Source: Allobosea sp. CRIB-10
Lineage (GTDB): Bacteria > Pseudomonadota > Alphaproteobacteria > Rhizobiales > Beijerinckiaceae
Direction of reading: 5' to 3'
NCBI RefSeq assembly: GCF_900112185.1
Contig: NZ_FOKP01000003.1
Coordinates: forward strand, 186,001 to 250,000
Length of the DNA: 64,000 nucleotides
The first letter of the stretch is position 1; every line of letters begins with the position of its first letter. The notes under the pieces are model-generated. The model did not search any database and was not told the origin of the DNA. It saw nothing but the letters and a program-made list of their open reading frames with translations. The position numbers and the translations under genes were made by a program. Shown piece after piece: positions 33,119-44,141 of this stretch.

Positions 33119-35323
33119 TCAGGCGGCGGCCTTCTTCTCGGCCGAGCCGTAGAAGCTCTCACCGGTCTTGGCCATGCGCTTCAGCAGCCGGTTCGGCTTG
33201 AAGCGCTCGCCATGCTTCTTGGCCAGGCTCTCGCAGAGCTTCACGAAGGCGGCCGCGCCCATATTGTCGATATAGGACAGCGTGCCCCCGCTATAAGGCG
33301 CGAAGCCGAAGCCGATGATCGAGCCGACATCGGCCTCGCGCGGGTCGGTGACGACGCCTTCCTCATAGGTCTTGGCTGCTTCAAGCGCCTGGGTGACGAG
33401 CAGGCGGTGCTTCAGCTCCTCCATATCGACCAGCTCGGGCTCGAGCTTGTTCCTGGTGAGCTCGGCAAGGCCGGGCCAGAGCCGCTTCGGGCCGGCTTCC
33501 GGATAGTCGTAGAAGCCCTTCCTGTTCTTGCGGCCGAGGCGGCCATGCTTCTCGACCATCTCGTTGAGCAGCTTCTCCTGCGCCGGATCGATGGAGGCGT
33601 CGCCGAGCTGGGCCTTGGTCGCCTTCAGCACCTTGTAGGCGAGATCGACCGCGACCTCGTCATTGAGCGAGAGCGGGCCGACCGGCATGCCAGCCTGCTT
33701 GCCGGCCGCCTCGATCATCGCCGGCGGCACGCCTTCCATCAGCATGAGGTGCCCCTCGCGGATGTAGTTGCCGACGCAGCGATTGGCGTAGAAGCCTCTG
33801 ACGTCGTTGACGACGATCGGCGTCTTCTTGATGGCGCGGACGAAGTCGAGCGCCATGGCGAGCGCCTTCTTGCCGGTCTTCCTGGCCATGATGATCTCGA
33901 CCAGCAGCATCTTCTCGACCGGCGAGAAGAAATGGATGCCGATGAAATTCTTCGGGCGCTCGCTGTGCTCGGCGAGGCCGGTGATCGGCAGCGTCGAGGT
34001 GTTGGAGCCGAAGATGGTCTTGGGGCCGACCACGGCCTCGACCTTGGCGATGACCTCGGCCTTGACCTTGGGGTCCTCGAACACCGCCTCGACGATGAGG
34101 TCGCAGCCCTTGAGGTCGGCATAGTCAGCCGAGGCCTTGATCCGCCCGAGCAGCGCGTCACGATCGGCGGTCTTGGCTCTGCCCTTGGTGATCTGGTCGG
34201 TGACCAGCTTGTGCGAATAGGCCTTGCCGTTCTCGGCCGCCTCAACATCCCTGTCGACTAGTACCACCTCGATACCCGCATTGGCGGTGACATAGGCGAT
34301 GCCGGCGCCCATGAAGCCGGCGCCGACGACGCCGACCTTCTTCAGCTTCGAGGCCGGGACATCGGCCGGGCGGCGGGCGCCCTTGTTCAGCTCCTGCATC
34401 GAGACGAAGAGCGAGCGGATCATCGAGGCCGCCTCCTTCGTCCGCAGGATTTTTGCGAAATAGCGGCTCTCGACCTTGAGGGCGAGGTCCATCGGCAGCT
34501 GCAGGCCTTCATAGACCGCGCTCAGGATGGCGCGGGCGGCCGGATAATTGTCGTTGGTCTCGCGGCGATAGATCGCGTTGGCCGGCGGCCAGATCTGCAT
34601 GCCGGCCGGCGAATGCACCTTGTTCGAGGGGAGCTTGAACTTCGGGTCTTCCCAGGGCTGCTTCGCCTGCGGGTTGGCCTTCAGCCATTCCTTGGCCGCG
34701 GCGACGATCTGGTCGCGCGGCAGGACCGCATGGACGAGGCCCATATTGCGGGCCGGCAGCGCCTTGATCTGGTCGCCCTTGAACATCATCTGCAGCGCGT
34801 CGCCGGTCTGCATCAGGCGCGAGACGCGCTGGGTGCCGCCAGCGCCGGGGAACAGCCCGACCTTGATCTCGGGCAGGCCGACGCGGGTCGAGGCATCGTC
34901 CGAGACGACGCGTAGCTGGCAGGAGAGCGCGAGCTCGAAGGCGCCGCCGAGGCAGACGCCATGGATCGCCGCCGCGAACGGCTTCCCGCAGGTCTCGAGC
35001 TTACGATAGAGCAGCGAAAGCTTGCGGCTCTCGTCGAAGAAGCGCTGCATCGCGATCTGCTCGCCCTGCTCCTTGGCGAGCTTGACATAGAGGTCGCGCA
35101 GGCCCTGCAGCATGGTGAGGTCGGCGCCGCCGGAGAAGGCTTCCTTGCCGGAGACGATGACGCAGCCCTTGATGGCTTCGTCACCCGCGACCTTGTCGAC
35201 GACCTGGTTCAGCTCTTCCATCACCTGCGGGGTGATGACGTTCATCGAGCGCTCGGGCATGTCCCAGGTCAGGGTGGCGATGCCGTCGGCGTCGGTCTCG
35301 AAGCGGAAATTGGTGAGGTTCAT
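33119..35323 (-). CDS. 3-hydroxyacyl-CoA dehydrogenase/enoyl-CoA hydratase (FadB/FadJ-like)
   Basis: A 734-residue bifunctional beta-oxidation protein from the ATG at 35323, which has GAGGAG upstream. The N-terminal crotonase domain shows [24 protein letters not shown] and [14 protein letters not shown] with both catalytic Glu residues. The C-terminal dehydrogenase domain starts at about 335 with [15 protein letters not shown] for NAD binding and carries [12 protein letters not shown]. It hydrates 2-enoyl-CoA and oxidises the 3-hydroxyacyl-CoA. It lies 11 bases after the thiolase gene on the same strand, forming the fadA-fadB pair of the pathway. Confidence 0.92.
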   Translation of the reverse strand: MNLTNFRFETDADGIATLTWDMPERSMNVITPQVMEELNQVVDKVAGDEAIKGCVIVSGKEAFSGGADLTMLQGLRDLYVKLAKEQGEQIAMQRFFDESRKLSLLYRKLETCGKPFAAAIHGVCLGGAFELALSCQLRVVSDDASTRVGLPEIKVGLFPGAGGTQRVSRLMQTGDALQMMFKGDQIKALPARNMGLVHAVLPRDQIVAAAKEWLKANPQAKQPWEDPKFKLPSNKVHSPAGMQIWPPANAIYRRETNDNYPAARAILSAVYEGLQLPMDLALKVESRYFAKILRTKEAASMIRSLFVSMQELNKGARRPADVPASKLKKVGVVGAGFMGAGIAYVTANAGIEVVLVDRDVEAAENGKAYSHKLVTDQITKGRAKTADRDALLGRIKASADYADLKGCDLIVEAVFEDPKVKAEVIAKVEAVVGPKTIFGSNTSTLPITGLAEHSERPKNFIGIHFFSPVEKMLLVEIIMARKTGKKALAMALDFVRAIKKTPIVVNDVRGFYANRCVGNYIREGHLMLMEGVPPAMIEAAGKQAGMPVGPLSLNDEVAVDLAYKVLKATKAQLGDASIDPAQEKLLNEMVEKHGRLGRKNRKGFYDYPEAGPKRLWPGLAELTRNKLEPELVDMEELKHRLLVTQALEAAKTYEEGVVTDPREADVGSIIGFGFAPYSGGTLSYIDNMGAAAFVKLCESLAKKHGERFKPNRLLKRMAKTGESFYGSAEKKAAA

Positions 35324-35334
35324 AGTGTCTCTCC

Positions 35335-36543
<1,209 letters not shown>

Positions 36544-36592
36544 GGGTGAAGGCCTCCGGGCTGGCCGCGAATGCGGCTCGTTTTCCTGCCGG

Positions 36593-36675
36593 ACGTCATG
36601 GTCGGGCTTCACCCGACCATCTCGTTATCCAGCGAACTCATCAAGAGATGCTCGGGTCAAGCCCGAGCATGACGT
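36593..36675. repeat. double-hairpin intergenic palindromic element
   Basis: Arms 36593-36622 and 36646-36675 are 30-base inverted repeats with three mismatches. Each arm is itself a hairpin: ATGGTCGGG/CCCGACCAT and ATGCTCGGG/CCCGAGCAT. It lies in the 147-base gap between the acyl-CoA dehydrogenase and thiolase genes, where it could affect relative expression. A half copy occurs at 27174-27196. Confidence 0.85.
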
Positions 36676-36690
36676 GTGTGCTATGCGCGT

Positions 36691-38487
36691 TCAGAACTGC
36701 TCGGCGCTCAGCGCCATGGTGGCATCCGAGCCGGAGGTGATCCGCGCCAGATGCGCAGCGGTCTCGGGCAGCGAGCGCTCCATGAAGAAGCGTGCGGTGA
36801 CGAGCTTGGCGTTCATGCGCTCGGCCTGGCCATTGGCGCCGGCCTTGAGCTTCTCCTGCGCGACCTTGGCCATCTTCGCCCACATATAGCCGAGCGAGAC
36901 CAAGCCGAGCAGGTGCATGTAGTCATGCGCGCCGGCGCCGGCATTATCCGGCTTGGCGAGCGCGTTCTGCATGAACCACATCGTCGCCTGCTGGAGATGG
37001 CCGAGCGAGGCGGCGAGCGAGACCAGGAGCGGCTTCAGCGCCTCGTCGCCCTCGTTCTCCTTCACGAAGGCGCCGATCTCGTTGAAGAAGGCCATGATGG
37101 CGCGGCCCCCATCGCGTCCGAGCTTGCGGCCGACAAGGTCCATCGCCTGCACGCCGTTGGCGCCCTCGTAGATCATGGCGATGCGGGCATCGCGGACGAA
37201 CTGCTCCATGCCCCATTCGGCAATGTAACCATGGCCGCCATACATCTGCTGGGCCTTCACCGCATTGTCGAAGCCGACATCGGTGAGCACGCCCTTCAGG
37301 ACCGGCGTCATCAGGCCGAGCTGGTCATCGGCGGCCTGGCGCTCGGCATCATCGCCCGAGCGATGGGCAACGTCAGACTTGATCGCGTTCCAGATCACGA
37401 AGGCGCGCGCCGCCTCGTTGAAGGCCTTGATCGACATCAGCGTGCGGCGCACGTCCGGGTGGACGATGATCGGGTCGGCGGCCTTGTCCGGGTTCTTGGC
37501 GCCGGTCAGCGCCCGGCCCTGCAGGCGGTCCTTGGCGTATGCCACGGCGTTCTGATAGGCGACCTCGGACTGGGCAAGACCCTGGATCGCGACGCCGAGG
37601 CGGGCCTCGTTCATCATCACGAACATGGCGTTGAGGCCCTTGTTCTCGGCCCCGACCAGCCAGCCCTTCGCCCCGTCATAGTTCATGACGCAGGTCGAGT
37701 TGCCGTGGATGCCCATCTTGTGCTCGATCGAGCCGCAGGACACCTTGTTGTTGGCGCCGACCGAGCCGTCAGCGCCAACCTCGTTGCGCGGCACGACGAA
37801 GAGCGAGATGCCCTTGACACCCTGCGGCGCGCCCTCGATGCGGGCGAGCACGAGGTGGACGATGTTCTCTGTGATGTCCTGCTCGCCGGCCGAGATGAAG
37901 ATCTTGGTTCCGGTGATCGCGTAGGAGCCGTCGCCGTTCGGCACGGCCTTGGTCTTGATCAGGCCGAGATCGGTGCCGCAATGCGGCTCGGTCAGGTTCA
38001 TCGTGCCCGACCAGGTGCCCTCGGCCATCTTCGGCAGATAGGTGCGCTTTTGTTCATCCGTACCATGGACATAGAGCGCCGCCATCGCGCCCATGGTCAG
38101 GCCGGGATACATCGAGAAGGCCATGTTCGCCGAGGAGGAGAACTCGTTCATGATGGCGCCGAGCGTATAGGGCAGGCCCTGGCCCCCATATTCGGGATCC
38201 ATGGCGAGACCGATCCAGCCGCCCGCGGCATAAGCCTCATAGGCCTGCTTGAAACCCTTCGGCGTCGTCACCGAGCCATCGGCATTGCGCTTGCAGCCTT
38301 CCTGGTCACCGGAATGGTTGATCGGCTGGAGAACTTCCTCGCAGAGCTTGGCGCCCTCGCCGAGCACGGCCTCGACCAGATCCGGCGTCGCCTCGGCGAA
38401 GCCCGGGAGGTTGTTGTAGCGCTCGAACTGGAAGACGTCGTTGAGCAGGAACAGCGTGTCCTCGACAGGCGCCTTGTAGACCGGCAT
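36691..38487 (-). CDS. acyl-CoA dehydrogenase
   Basis: A 598-residue FAD-dependent acyl-CoA dehydrogenase with the long C-terminal domain of the FadE/AcdA-like bacterial group. FAD and substrate motifs are MNLTEPHCGTDLGLIKT and YAITGTKIFISAGEQD. The catalytic Glu is in MIYEGANGVQAMDL. The enzyme makes the 2,3-double bond of acyl-CoA as the first step of beta-oxidation. It is first of three degradation genes on the minus strand. A 22-bp palindrome lies about 73 bases upstream of the start and is a candidate regulator site. Confidence 0.93.
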   Translation of the reverse strand: MPVYKAPVEDTLFLLNDVFQFERYNNLPGFAEATPDLVEAVLGEGAKLCEEVLQPINHSGDQEGCKRNADGSVTTPKGFKQAYEAYAAGGWIGLAMDPEYGGQGLPYTLGAIMNEFSSSANMAFSMYPGLTMGAMAALYVHGTDEQKRTYLPKMAEGTWSGTMNLTEPHCGTDLGLIKTKAVPNGDGSYAITGTKIFISAGEQDITENIVHLVLARIEGAPQGVKGISLFVVPRNEVGADGSVGANNKVSCGSIEHKMGIHGNSTCVMNYDGAKGWLVGAENKGLNAMFVMMNEARLGVAIQGLAQSEVAYQNAVAYAKDRLQGRALTGAKNPDKAADPIIVHPDVRRTLMSIKAFNEAARAFVIWNAIKSDVAHRSGDDAERQAADDQLGLMTPVLKGVLTDVGFDNAVKAQQMYGGHGYIAEWGMEQFVRDARIAMIYEGANGVQAMDLVGRKLGRDGGRAIMAFFNEIGAFVKENEGDEALKPLLVSLAASLGHLQQATMWFMQNALAKPDNAGAGAHDYMHLLGLVSLGYMWAKMAKVAQEKLKAGANGQAERMNAKLVTARFFMERSLPETAAHLARITSGSDATMALSAEQF

Positions 38488-38559
38488 CGCATCCTCCCTG
38501 GCGTTTCGTGCAGCCTTGATGACGAAGCTTGCCGGCTCGATATGACAGCGGCGCTTCGA

Positions 38560-38581
38560 GATAGTTCACATATAAACTATC
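38560..38581. promoter_or_regulatory. candidate operator upstream of the acyl-CoA dehydrogenase gene
   Basis: GATAGTT, eight bases (CACATATA), AACTATC: perfect 7-bp arms in an A+T-rich spot about 73-94 bases upstream of the ATG at 38487. The form suits a dimeric repressor (TetR or GntR type); no such gene is in the window. Confidence 0.5.
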
Positions 38582-38672
38582 TAGTCGCGCCTTGCCAAGG
38601 GGCCGCATCAACTTTTTCGTTCGGACAGCACTTTCCGCAAGATTGGCGCGAGCGGCGCTGCGCTTGCAAACG

Positions 38673-38706
38673 AAAAATGCCCCGAACCGGTTCCGGCTCG
38701 GGGCAT
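38673..38706 (-). terminator. intrinsic terminator of the merR gene
   Basis: On the minus strand a 9-bp stem (ATGCCCCGA/TCGGGGCAT at 38677-38685 and 38698-38706) is followed by a T run (A run at 38673-38677 on the plus strand). It lies 38 bases after the MerR stop. Confidence 0.8.
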
Positions 38707-38743
38707 CGCGATCGTATCGGGCGGCGGCCTATGCGGCCGGGTG

Positions 38744-39205
38744 TCAAGCGTCGAGACGCGCGAGGGTCGCCTCGAGCTCGGCGATGGCGGCCTCGATCTC
38801 GGCGCGCTGGCTGCGCAGCAGTTCGAGCTGCTCGGCGATCTGGCCGCGGCTGAGCTGCAGGCCGCCGACCGAGGCGGACGGCTCCTTGCCCTTGAGCTCC
38901 TTGCCTTCCTCATTGGCGAGCATGGCGCGGATCTCGACCAGGGTGAAGCCGAGCTGCTTGCCCTTGAGGATCAGAGCGAGGCGGGCGCGGTCGCGGCCGG
39001 AATAGATCCGGGTCAGGCCGGAGCGGGCGGGAGCGAGCAGGCCGCGCGATTCGTAGAAGCGGAGCGTGCGCAGGGTCACCCCGAATTCGCGGGCGAGATC
39101 GCTGATGGTGAAGCCACCGGCTTCGGTTTCATTCGTCGTCTGCGGAGAGGCGGAGCGGCCGTCGTGACTCGGTGTGGCCGCCAGAGCTGAGCCTTGGCGC
39201 GGCAT
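38744..39205 (-). CDS. MerR-family transcriptional regulator
   Basis: A 153-residue MerR protein from the ATG at 39205, chosen because AAGGA lies at good spacing before it. The winged HTH is FTISDLAREFGVTLRTLRFYESRGLLAPARSG (about residues 31-62), followed by the IYSGRDRARLALILKGKQLGF wing region. A long dimerisation coiled coil (QLELLRSQRAEIEAAIAELE) ends the protein. No metal-binding Cys is seen, so it is not a metal sensor. Its place upstream of beta-oxidation genes suggests a LiuR-like role in acyl-CoA catabolism, but that is inference. Confidence 0.85.
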   Translation of the reverse strand: MPRQGSALAATPSHDGRSASPQTTNETEAGGFTISDLAREFGVTLRTLRFYESRGLLAPARSGLTRIYSGRDRARLALILKGKQLGFTLVEIRAMLANEEGKELKGKEPSASVGGLQLSRGQIAEQLELLRSQRAEIEAAIAELEATLARLDA

Positions 39206-39558
39206 ATCTGATCCTTGCGGTTGCGGAGCGGGGCGCCAATCCATCGGCAGGCGCCCCTGCGTTGCCGGCAATGTACGCACGACGTCGCCCTTACGTCACG
39301 TCATTCAGCGCCGGACAGGGGTAAGTTACCGTTATACCCGGCTCGGGCAAGCCTCGATGCTCAGGTTTCCAGAAAATTAACGTCCGGCCGCAGGATCTTA
39401 ACGCTCTGTTTACCGTGACGGCGAAAAGTCGGTTCCGCGATCTCCGGCATCGTTCGCATCAACCCGATGTTCATGAATGCCGAGATTGCAAGGGCGCCGC
39501 CGCGTAAGGGGGCAGCGAGCGCTCCTTGATCGAGATTGCCCCTCGAGGCGAGCGTGAC
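39206..39558. other. 353-base divergent intergenic region with candidate MerR sites
   Basis: It separates the merR and PodJ-like starts. Bases 39291-39303 form an imperfect dyad, TTACGT-C-ACGTCA, similar in style to acyl-CoA-catabolism MerR (LiuR) sites as I remember them. Bases 39319-39339 form GGGTA-N11-TACCC. Either could be the merR autoregulatory site. No gene was recognised. Confidence 0.4.
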
Positions 39559-42500
39559 ATGGCGACCAGCCTGCCCTGGAGCGTCAAGGGCGTCGATCCG
39601 CGCACGCGCGATGCGGCAAAGGCCGCCGCGCGTCGCGCCGGGATGACGCTCGGCGAATGGCTCGACAGCAAGATTCGCGAAGAGGCTGGGGAACCCGAAG
39701 CCGTCGCGCGCGACGCCGAGCAGGACATCGTCGCGCTCTCGGATCGCCTCGCCCGCCTGTCCCAGGGCGGAATGCAGACCTCCCCACCGCCGCAGGCTGC
39801 GCCGGCCAAACCCGAGCTCACGCGCGAACGCATGGACGCGTTCATCACCCAGGCCGCCATGGCCGAGCGCCTAACGCGCGACAGCAATGCGCGGACCGCA
39901 AGCGCGCTCGATTCGATCGCGCAATGGATGGAGCGCACCGAGAGCCGCCTGTCGCAGGGCGAGCGCAGCACGGTCGAGCGCCAGGAGCGCGCCACCGCCG
40001 TGATCGCCGACGCGATCAAGGCGATGGGCACGCGACTCAGCGACATCGAGCGCCGCTCCGAGGAAGCGAGCCGCCGGCCGGCTGCGCCGCCGCCGCCCCC
40101 GCCGCAGACCACGCGCCCTGTCGTGCTCAGCCGCGACGGCCTTGCTGCCGCGGTGTCCGACATCCGCTCGCGCCAGCGCACCCTCGATGGCGATACGCGC
40201 GCCCCGGCTTTCGAGCGCCCCGTTGCCGCACCGACGCTCGCCGCCTTGCGCGACGATCTGCGTCAGCTGAGCGACCGTATCGCCCCGGTCCAGCCGGCGC
40301 TGCGCGCCGAGGAGCAGCGCTCCGCCTTCAAGCCGCTCGAGCGCGCGATCGGCGAGCTCGGGGCCAGGCTCGACCGCCTCGACGGGCGCGAACGGCTCGA
40401 TCCCGTCCTGAAGCCGCTGGCGCGGATCGAAGCCGAGATCGGCCGTCTGTCGGAGGCGCGCTCGCAGGAAAGCTACAACCGCTTCGAGCTGGAGGTCGCC
40501 CATCTCGCCGCCAAGATCGATGCGCTCGTCGCGCGCGGCGGCGACCGTCAGGCCATCGCCCCGATCCTGAACGAGCTGGCCGAGCTGCGCGAGATCGTCT
40601 CGGCCACGGACGGCCGGCGATTCGACGACCTCTCGCTGCAGCTCAGCGCCCTGACCTCCGATGTCGGACGCCTGCACGACGACAGGCGCGACCTGCGCAG
40701 CCTGGCGCTGGCGCTCGAGGACGTGCGCGAGAGCCTGCTCGCCGACCGCTCGCGCGAGCGCCACGACGAGAGCGGCCCACTGCAGGCCCTGTCGCGCCAG
40801 GTCGAATCGCTGGCTCACAAGATCGACTCGCTGCCGGCGATGAATGCGTCCGTCATCAACGGGCAGGTCGACCAGTTGGTCGCCCGCCTCGGCGAGCTCG
40901 ACGCCAGCGGCCGCCCGGCCTCCAACGAGCTCGCCGGGCGCATCGAAGCGCTGGTGAACAAGCTCGAACACCTGGCCGACCGGCCGCCGAGCCGGCTCGA
41001 AGACCGGATCGAGGCGCTGACCGATCGCGTCGAGCAGCTCGCTGCCTCCAGCACGCTCGCCCAGATGGTCGACGAAGGCGGAGCGCCGCTCGCCCGGGTC
41101 GACATGCGCCCGGTCGAGGACATGCTGCGCGGCCTCGCCGCCAAGATCGACGAGGCCGGACGGCCCGGAGCTGGCTCCGAATCCTTCGACGCGCTCGAAC
41201 GCCAGATCGCCGGCCTGACGCAACGGCTCGACCAACAGGCGGCGACGCGCTCGGCCGAGAACGGCCTCGAGCGGACGCTGGAGGATCTCGTCGTCCACCT
41301 CCAGGGCATGCGCGAGGACACCACCGCCGCAGCAGAACGCGCGGCGCGCGCCGCCATGGCCGAAATGCCCGCGTCGCGCGGTGCGAGCCTGTCCGAGCTC
41401 AGCGACCTGATGAGCGGCCTGCGCGAGAGCCATGTCTCGACCGGGCGCGAGACCCAGGATGCGATCGGCGCCGTCCATCGGACGCTGGAGACCATCATCG
41501 GCCGCCTCGGCGATCTCGAAGCCGAGATCGGGGGCGAGCGGCGCAGCAATGCGCCAACCCCACGCGTCCGCGCGCCGGTCGACGAGATCAAGGCGAGCGC
41601 TTCCGCCGTCCCGATGGCCGAGCGCTTCGCCGCCGACCAGCGCCTGCCGCGCGCCGGCGGGCTCGACCTGCCGCTGGAGCCGGGCTCCGGCCGGCCGCGC
41701 CCCGATGCGCCAGCCCCGCAGGGCAACGACCCCCAGGCTGTCCGTCAGAGCCTGATCGCAGCGGCGCGCCGCTCGGCCAAGGCCGCCAGCGAGGCCGCCG
41801 CCGCCAATCCGGCCGCTGCGGACGCGGCGAAAGCGGGCAAGGCCGCCAAGCCCGCCTCAGGCGGACGCCTCAAGGAAATCCTGGAGAAGCGTCGCCGGCC
41901 ATTGCTGCTCGGCCTCGCGGCGCTGGTGCTGGCGATCGGCGCGGCGCAGGTCTTCTCCGGCGGCCAGCAGGGCGCCAAGAAGCCGGCGGTGAACGAGAGC
42001 AGCAGCCGGACCGAGCCCGCCAATCCCGCTGCCACGGCCGCTCCCGAAGCCAAGCCGTCGCCGCAGGCCAGCCCCGCCGAGCCGGCGTCGCCGCCGGCGA
42101 AGGACCAGAGCTCGGCACTCCAGCCGCTGCCGCTCGGCACGACACCGGCGCAGGCGGCCGTGCCCGCGCCGGCCCAGGCCGCGAACGCCGAGCCGATGCC
42201 GGCGCCTGCCGCGGTACCCTCCATGGTCGCAGCGCTGCCGCTGCAGAGCCCGGCCGAAGCGACCGAGACCGTCACCGGGATCGGCGACCTGCCGGGCACC
42301 GTTGGCACCGCCGGCCTGCGCAAGGCGGCGCTCGCGGGCGATGCCCGCGCTGTCTACCAGCTCGCCGCCCAGGCGGCCGACGGACCGGGCAACCGCGATC
42401 CGAAGCTGGCGCTGCGCCTGTTCGAGCGCGCCGCCGTCGCGGGTCTCGGGCCGGCGCAGTTCCGGCTCGGCAACATGTTCGAGAAGGGCATCGGCACCAA

Positions 42501-42966
42501 TCGCGACCCGGCGCTGGCCAAGGTCTGGTACGGGCGCGCCGCCGAGCGCGGCAACGCCAAGGCGATGCACAATCTCGCAGTGCTCTACGCCGAAGGTGCC
42601 GGCGGCAAGCCGGACTATGCGACCGCGACGGACTGGTTCCGCCGCGCCGCCGAGCACGGCGTGCGCGACAGCCAGTACAACCTCGCCATCCTGCTCGGCC
42701 GCGGCCTCGGCGCGCCGGCCGATCTCGGCCAGTCCTATCGCTGGTTCGCGATCGCCGCCGCACAGGGCGACGAGGATGCCGGCCGCAAGCGCGACGAGGT
42801 CGCGAGCCGGCTGTCGGGGAGCGATCTCGCCGCGGCCAAGGCCGCCGCCGAGACATGGAAGCCAAAGCCCCTCGAAGCCAGCGCCAACGAAGTCACGCCG
42901 CCGGCCAAGGGTTGGGACGAGGCGCCGGTCGCCGCCAAGAAGCCGGCCAAGCCTGGCCGCGGCTGA
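39559..42966 (+). CDS. PodJ-like polar localisation protein with coiled coil and Sel1 repeats
   Basis: A 1135-residue protein from the ATG at 39559 (MATSLPWSVKGVDPRTRD). The N-terminus carries AARRAGMTLGEWLDSKI, a segment shared by PodJ-type proteins of Hyphomicrobiales. Long coiled coil occupies about 90-700. A basic stretch precedes one membrane segment at about 775-795 (RRPLLLGLAALVLAIGAAQVF). A Pro/Ala-rich periplasmic linker and then four or so Sel1 repeats follow (AQFRLGNMFEKGIG, AMHNLAVLYAEGAG, SQYNLAILLGRGLG). PodJ organises the cell pole for division and development. The peptidoglycan-binding domain of some PodJ proteins was not recognised. Confidence 0.8.
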   Translation: MATSLPWSVKGVDPRTRDAAKAAARRAGMTLGEWLDSKIREEAGEPEAVARDAEQDIVALSDRLARLSQGGMQTSPPPQAAPAKPELTRERMDAFITQAAMAERLTRDSNARTASALDSIAQWMERTESRLSQGERSTVERQERATAVIADAIKAMGTRLSDIERRSEEASRRPAAPPPPPPQTTRPVVLSRDGLAAAVSDIRSRQRTLDGDTRAPAFERPVAAPTLAALRDDLRQLSDRIAPVQPALRAEEQRSAFKPLERAIGELGARLDRLDGRERLDPVLKPLARIEAEIGRLSEARSQESYNRFELEVAHLAAKIDALVARGGDRQAIAPILNELAELREIVSATDGRRFDDLSLQLSALTSDVGRLHDDRRDLRSLALALEDVRESLLADRSRERHDESGPLQALSRQVESLAHKIDSLPAMNASVINGQVDQLVARLGELDASGRPASNELAGRIEALVNKLEHLADRPPSRLEDRIEALTDRVEQLAASSTLAQMVDEGGAPLARVDMRPVEDMLRGLAAKIDEAGRPGAGSESFDALERQIAGLTQRLDQQAATRSAENGLERTLEDLVVHLQGMREDTTAAAERAARAAMAEMPASRGASLSELSDLMSGLRESHVSTGRETQDAIGAVHRTLETIIGRLGDLEAEIGGERRSNAPTPRVRAPVDEIKASASAVPMAERFAADQRLPRAGGLDLPLEPGSGRPRPDAPAPQGNDPQAVRQSLIAAARRSAKAASEAAAANPAAADAAKAGKAAKPASGGRLKEILEKRRRPLLLGLAALVLAIGAAQVFSGGQQGAKKPAVNESSSRTEPANPAATAAPEAKPSPQASPAEPASPPAKDQSSALQPLPLGTTPAQAAVPAPAQAANAEPMPAPAAVPSMVAALPLQSPAEATETVTGIGDLPGTVGTAGLRKAALAGDARAVYQLAAQAADGPGNRDPKLALRLFERAAVAGLGPAQFRLGNMFEKGIGTNRDPALAKVWYGRAAERGNAKAMHNLAVLYAEGAGGKPDYATATDWFRRAAEHGVRDSQYNLAILLGRGLGAPADLGQSYRWFAIAAAQGDEDAGRKRDEVASRLSGSDLAAAKAAAETWKPKPLEASANEVTPPAKGWDEAPVAAKKPAKPGRG

Positions 42967-43208
42967 GGCCGACGCGGGCGCAGGCGACAGCCTGCACCCG
43001 AGACCCGTTCAAAGCTGCACAAATTGAAAAGGTTTCCGCTGTAGCCTTTCCGCTACGGCGCGCTTTCCGTTCGGCCGGCTCCGGCGGAACAGAGAGAATT
43101 CGTGCCAGCTCAGCAGGTTGGGCATGTTCTCGTCGCAAAAGTGATATCCACTTTGGCGGATCATGCCCGACATGGGAAGGCATCGACGGCCGGCGAGGTT
43201 TTGGAAGC

Positions 43209-44141
43209 GTGCAGATCTATCTCCCGATCGCGGAACTGCCGATCAGCATTTTCCTGGTGCTCGGGCTGAGCGGCGCGGTCGGCTTCATCTCCGGCCTGTT
43301 CGGGGTCGGCGGCGGCTTCCTGCTGACGCCGTTGCTGATCTTTCTCGACATTCCCCCCGCCGTCGCGGTCGCGACTGTCGCCGCGCAGGTCGCCGGCTCG
43401 TCGATGACCGGCGTGCTCACCTATTGGCGACGCAACGCGCTCGACTTCAAGCTCGGCGGCATCCTGGTCACCGGCGGCATCGTCGGGACCATCCTGGGTG
43501 TGCTGTTCTTCAACTCGATGCGCCGCCTCGGCCAGCTCGAGCTGGTCATCACCATCGCCTATGTCACGCTCTTCACCTGCATCGGCGGATTGATGCTGTT
43601 CGACGCGGTGCGGGCCGCACTACGTGACCGCAGGGGCAAGCCGGCTCGCCGCCTGCGCGAAGCCGGCTCGCATCCGCCCTGGATGGGCCTGCCGCTGCGC
43701 ATGCGCTTCCCGCGCTCGCAGCTCTATGCCAGCGTGATCCCGATCGCGACGCTCGCCGTGATCATCGGCTTCATCGGCGCCGTGCTCGGCGTCGGCGGCG
43801 GCTTCATGCTCGTGCCGGCGCTGATCTACTTCTTCCGGATCCCGCCGGCGGTGGTGGTCGGCACCTCGCTGTTCCAGATCCTCGTCACCATGTCCGGCGC
43901 GACCGTGCTGCACGCCGTCACCAACCAGTCGGTCGACATCATCCTCGCCATGCTGCTGCTGGTCGGCGGCGTCATCGGCGCACAATTCGGCGGGCGGGCG
44001 GCCCGCAACCTCAACGTCTCGTCGTTCCGGTTGCTACTGGCGCTGCTGATCCTCTCCGTCGGCCTGCGCTTCGCGGTCGAGCTCTTCCTGCCGCCGAGCG
44101 AGCCCTATTCGGTGGTCGTGCCGGAAGGAGCGCAGCGATGA
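43209..44141 (+). CDS. TauE/SafE (TSUP) family membrane protein
   Basis: A 310-residue protein from a GTG at 43209 (VQIYLPIAELPISIFL). The frame is open far upstream only as a shadow of the PodJ-like gene. Two internally similar halves each carry the TSUP motif: FISGLFGVGGGFLLTPLL and FIGAVLGVGGGFMLVPAL. About eight membrane segments are predicted. The stop overlaps the next gene (ATGA), which encodes a TIGR02186 protein. TSUP proteins paired with TIGR02186 are widespread in Alphaproteobacteria, and sulfur-compound transport is the usual inference. The exact start is uncertain; an ATG is not available near it. Confidence 0.85.
   Translation: MQIYLPIAELPISIFLVLGLSGAVGFISGLFGVGGGFLLTPLLIFLDIPPAVAVATVAAQVAGSSMTGVLTYWRRNALDFKLGGILVTGGIVGTILGVLFFNSMRRLGQLELVITIAYVTLFTCIGGLMLFDAVRAALRDRRGKPARRLREAGSHPPWMGLPLRMRFPRSQLYASVIPIATLAVIIGFIGAVLGVGGGFMLVPALIYFFRIPPAVVVGTSLFQILVTMSGATVLHAVTNQSVDIILAMLLLVGGVIGAQFGGRAARNLNVSSFRLLLALLILSVGLRFAVELFLPPSEPYSVVVPEGAQR

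Noticed and set aside
39657..44141. A 1494-codon plus-strand frame spanning the PodJ-like gene and the TSUP gene
   Set aside because: Its first two thirds are an Arg/Ala/Pro-rich shadow of the PodJ-like gene in another frame; only the part from the GTG at 43209 encodes a real protein.
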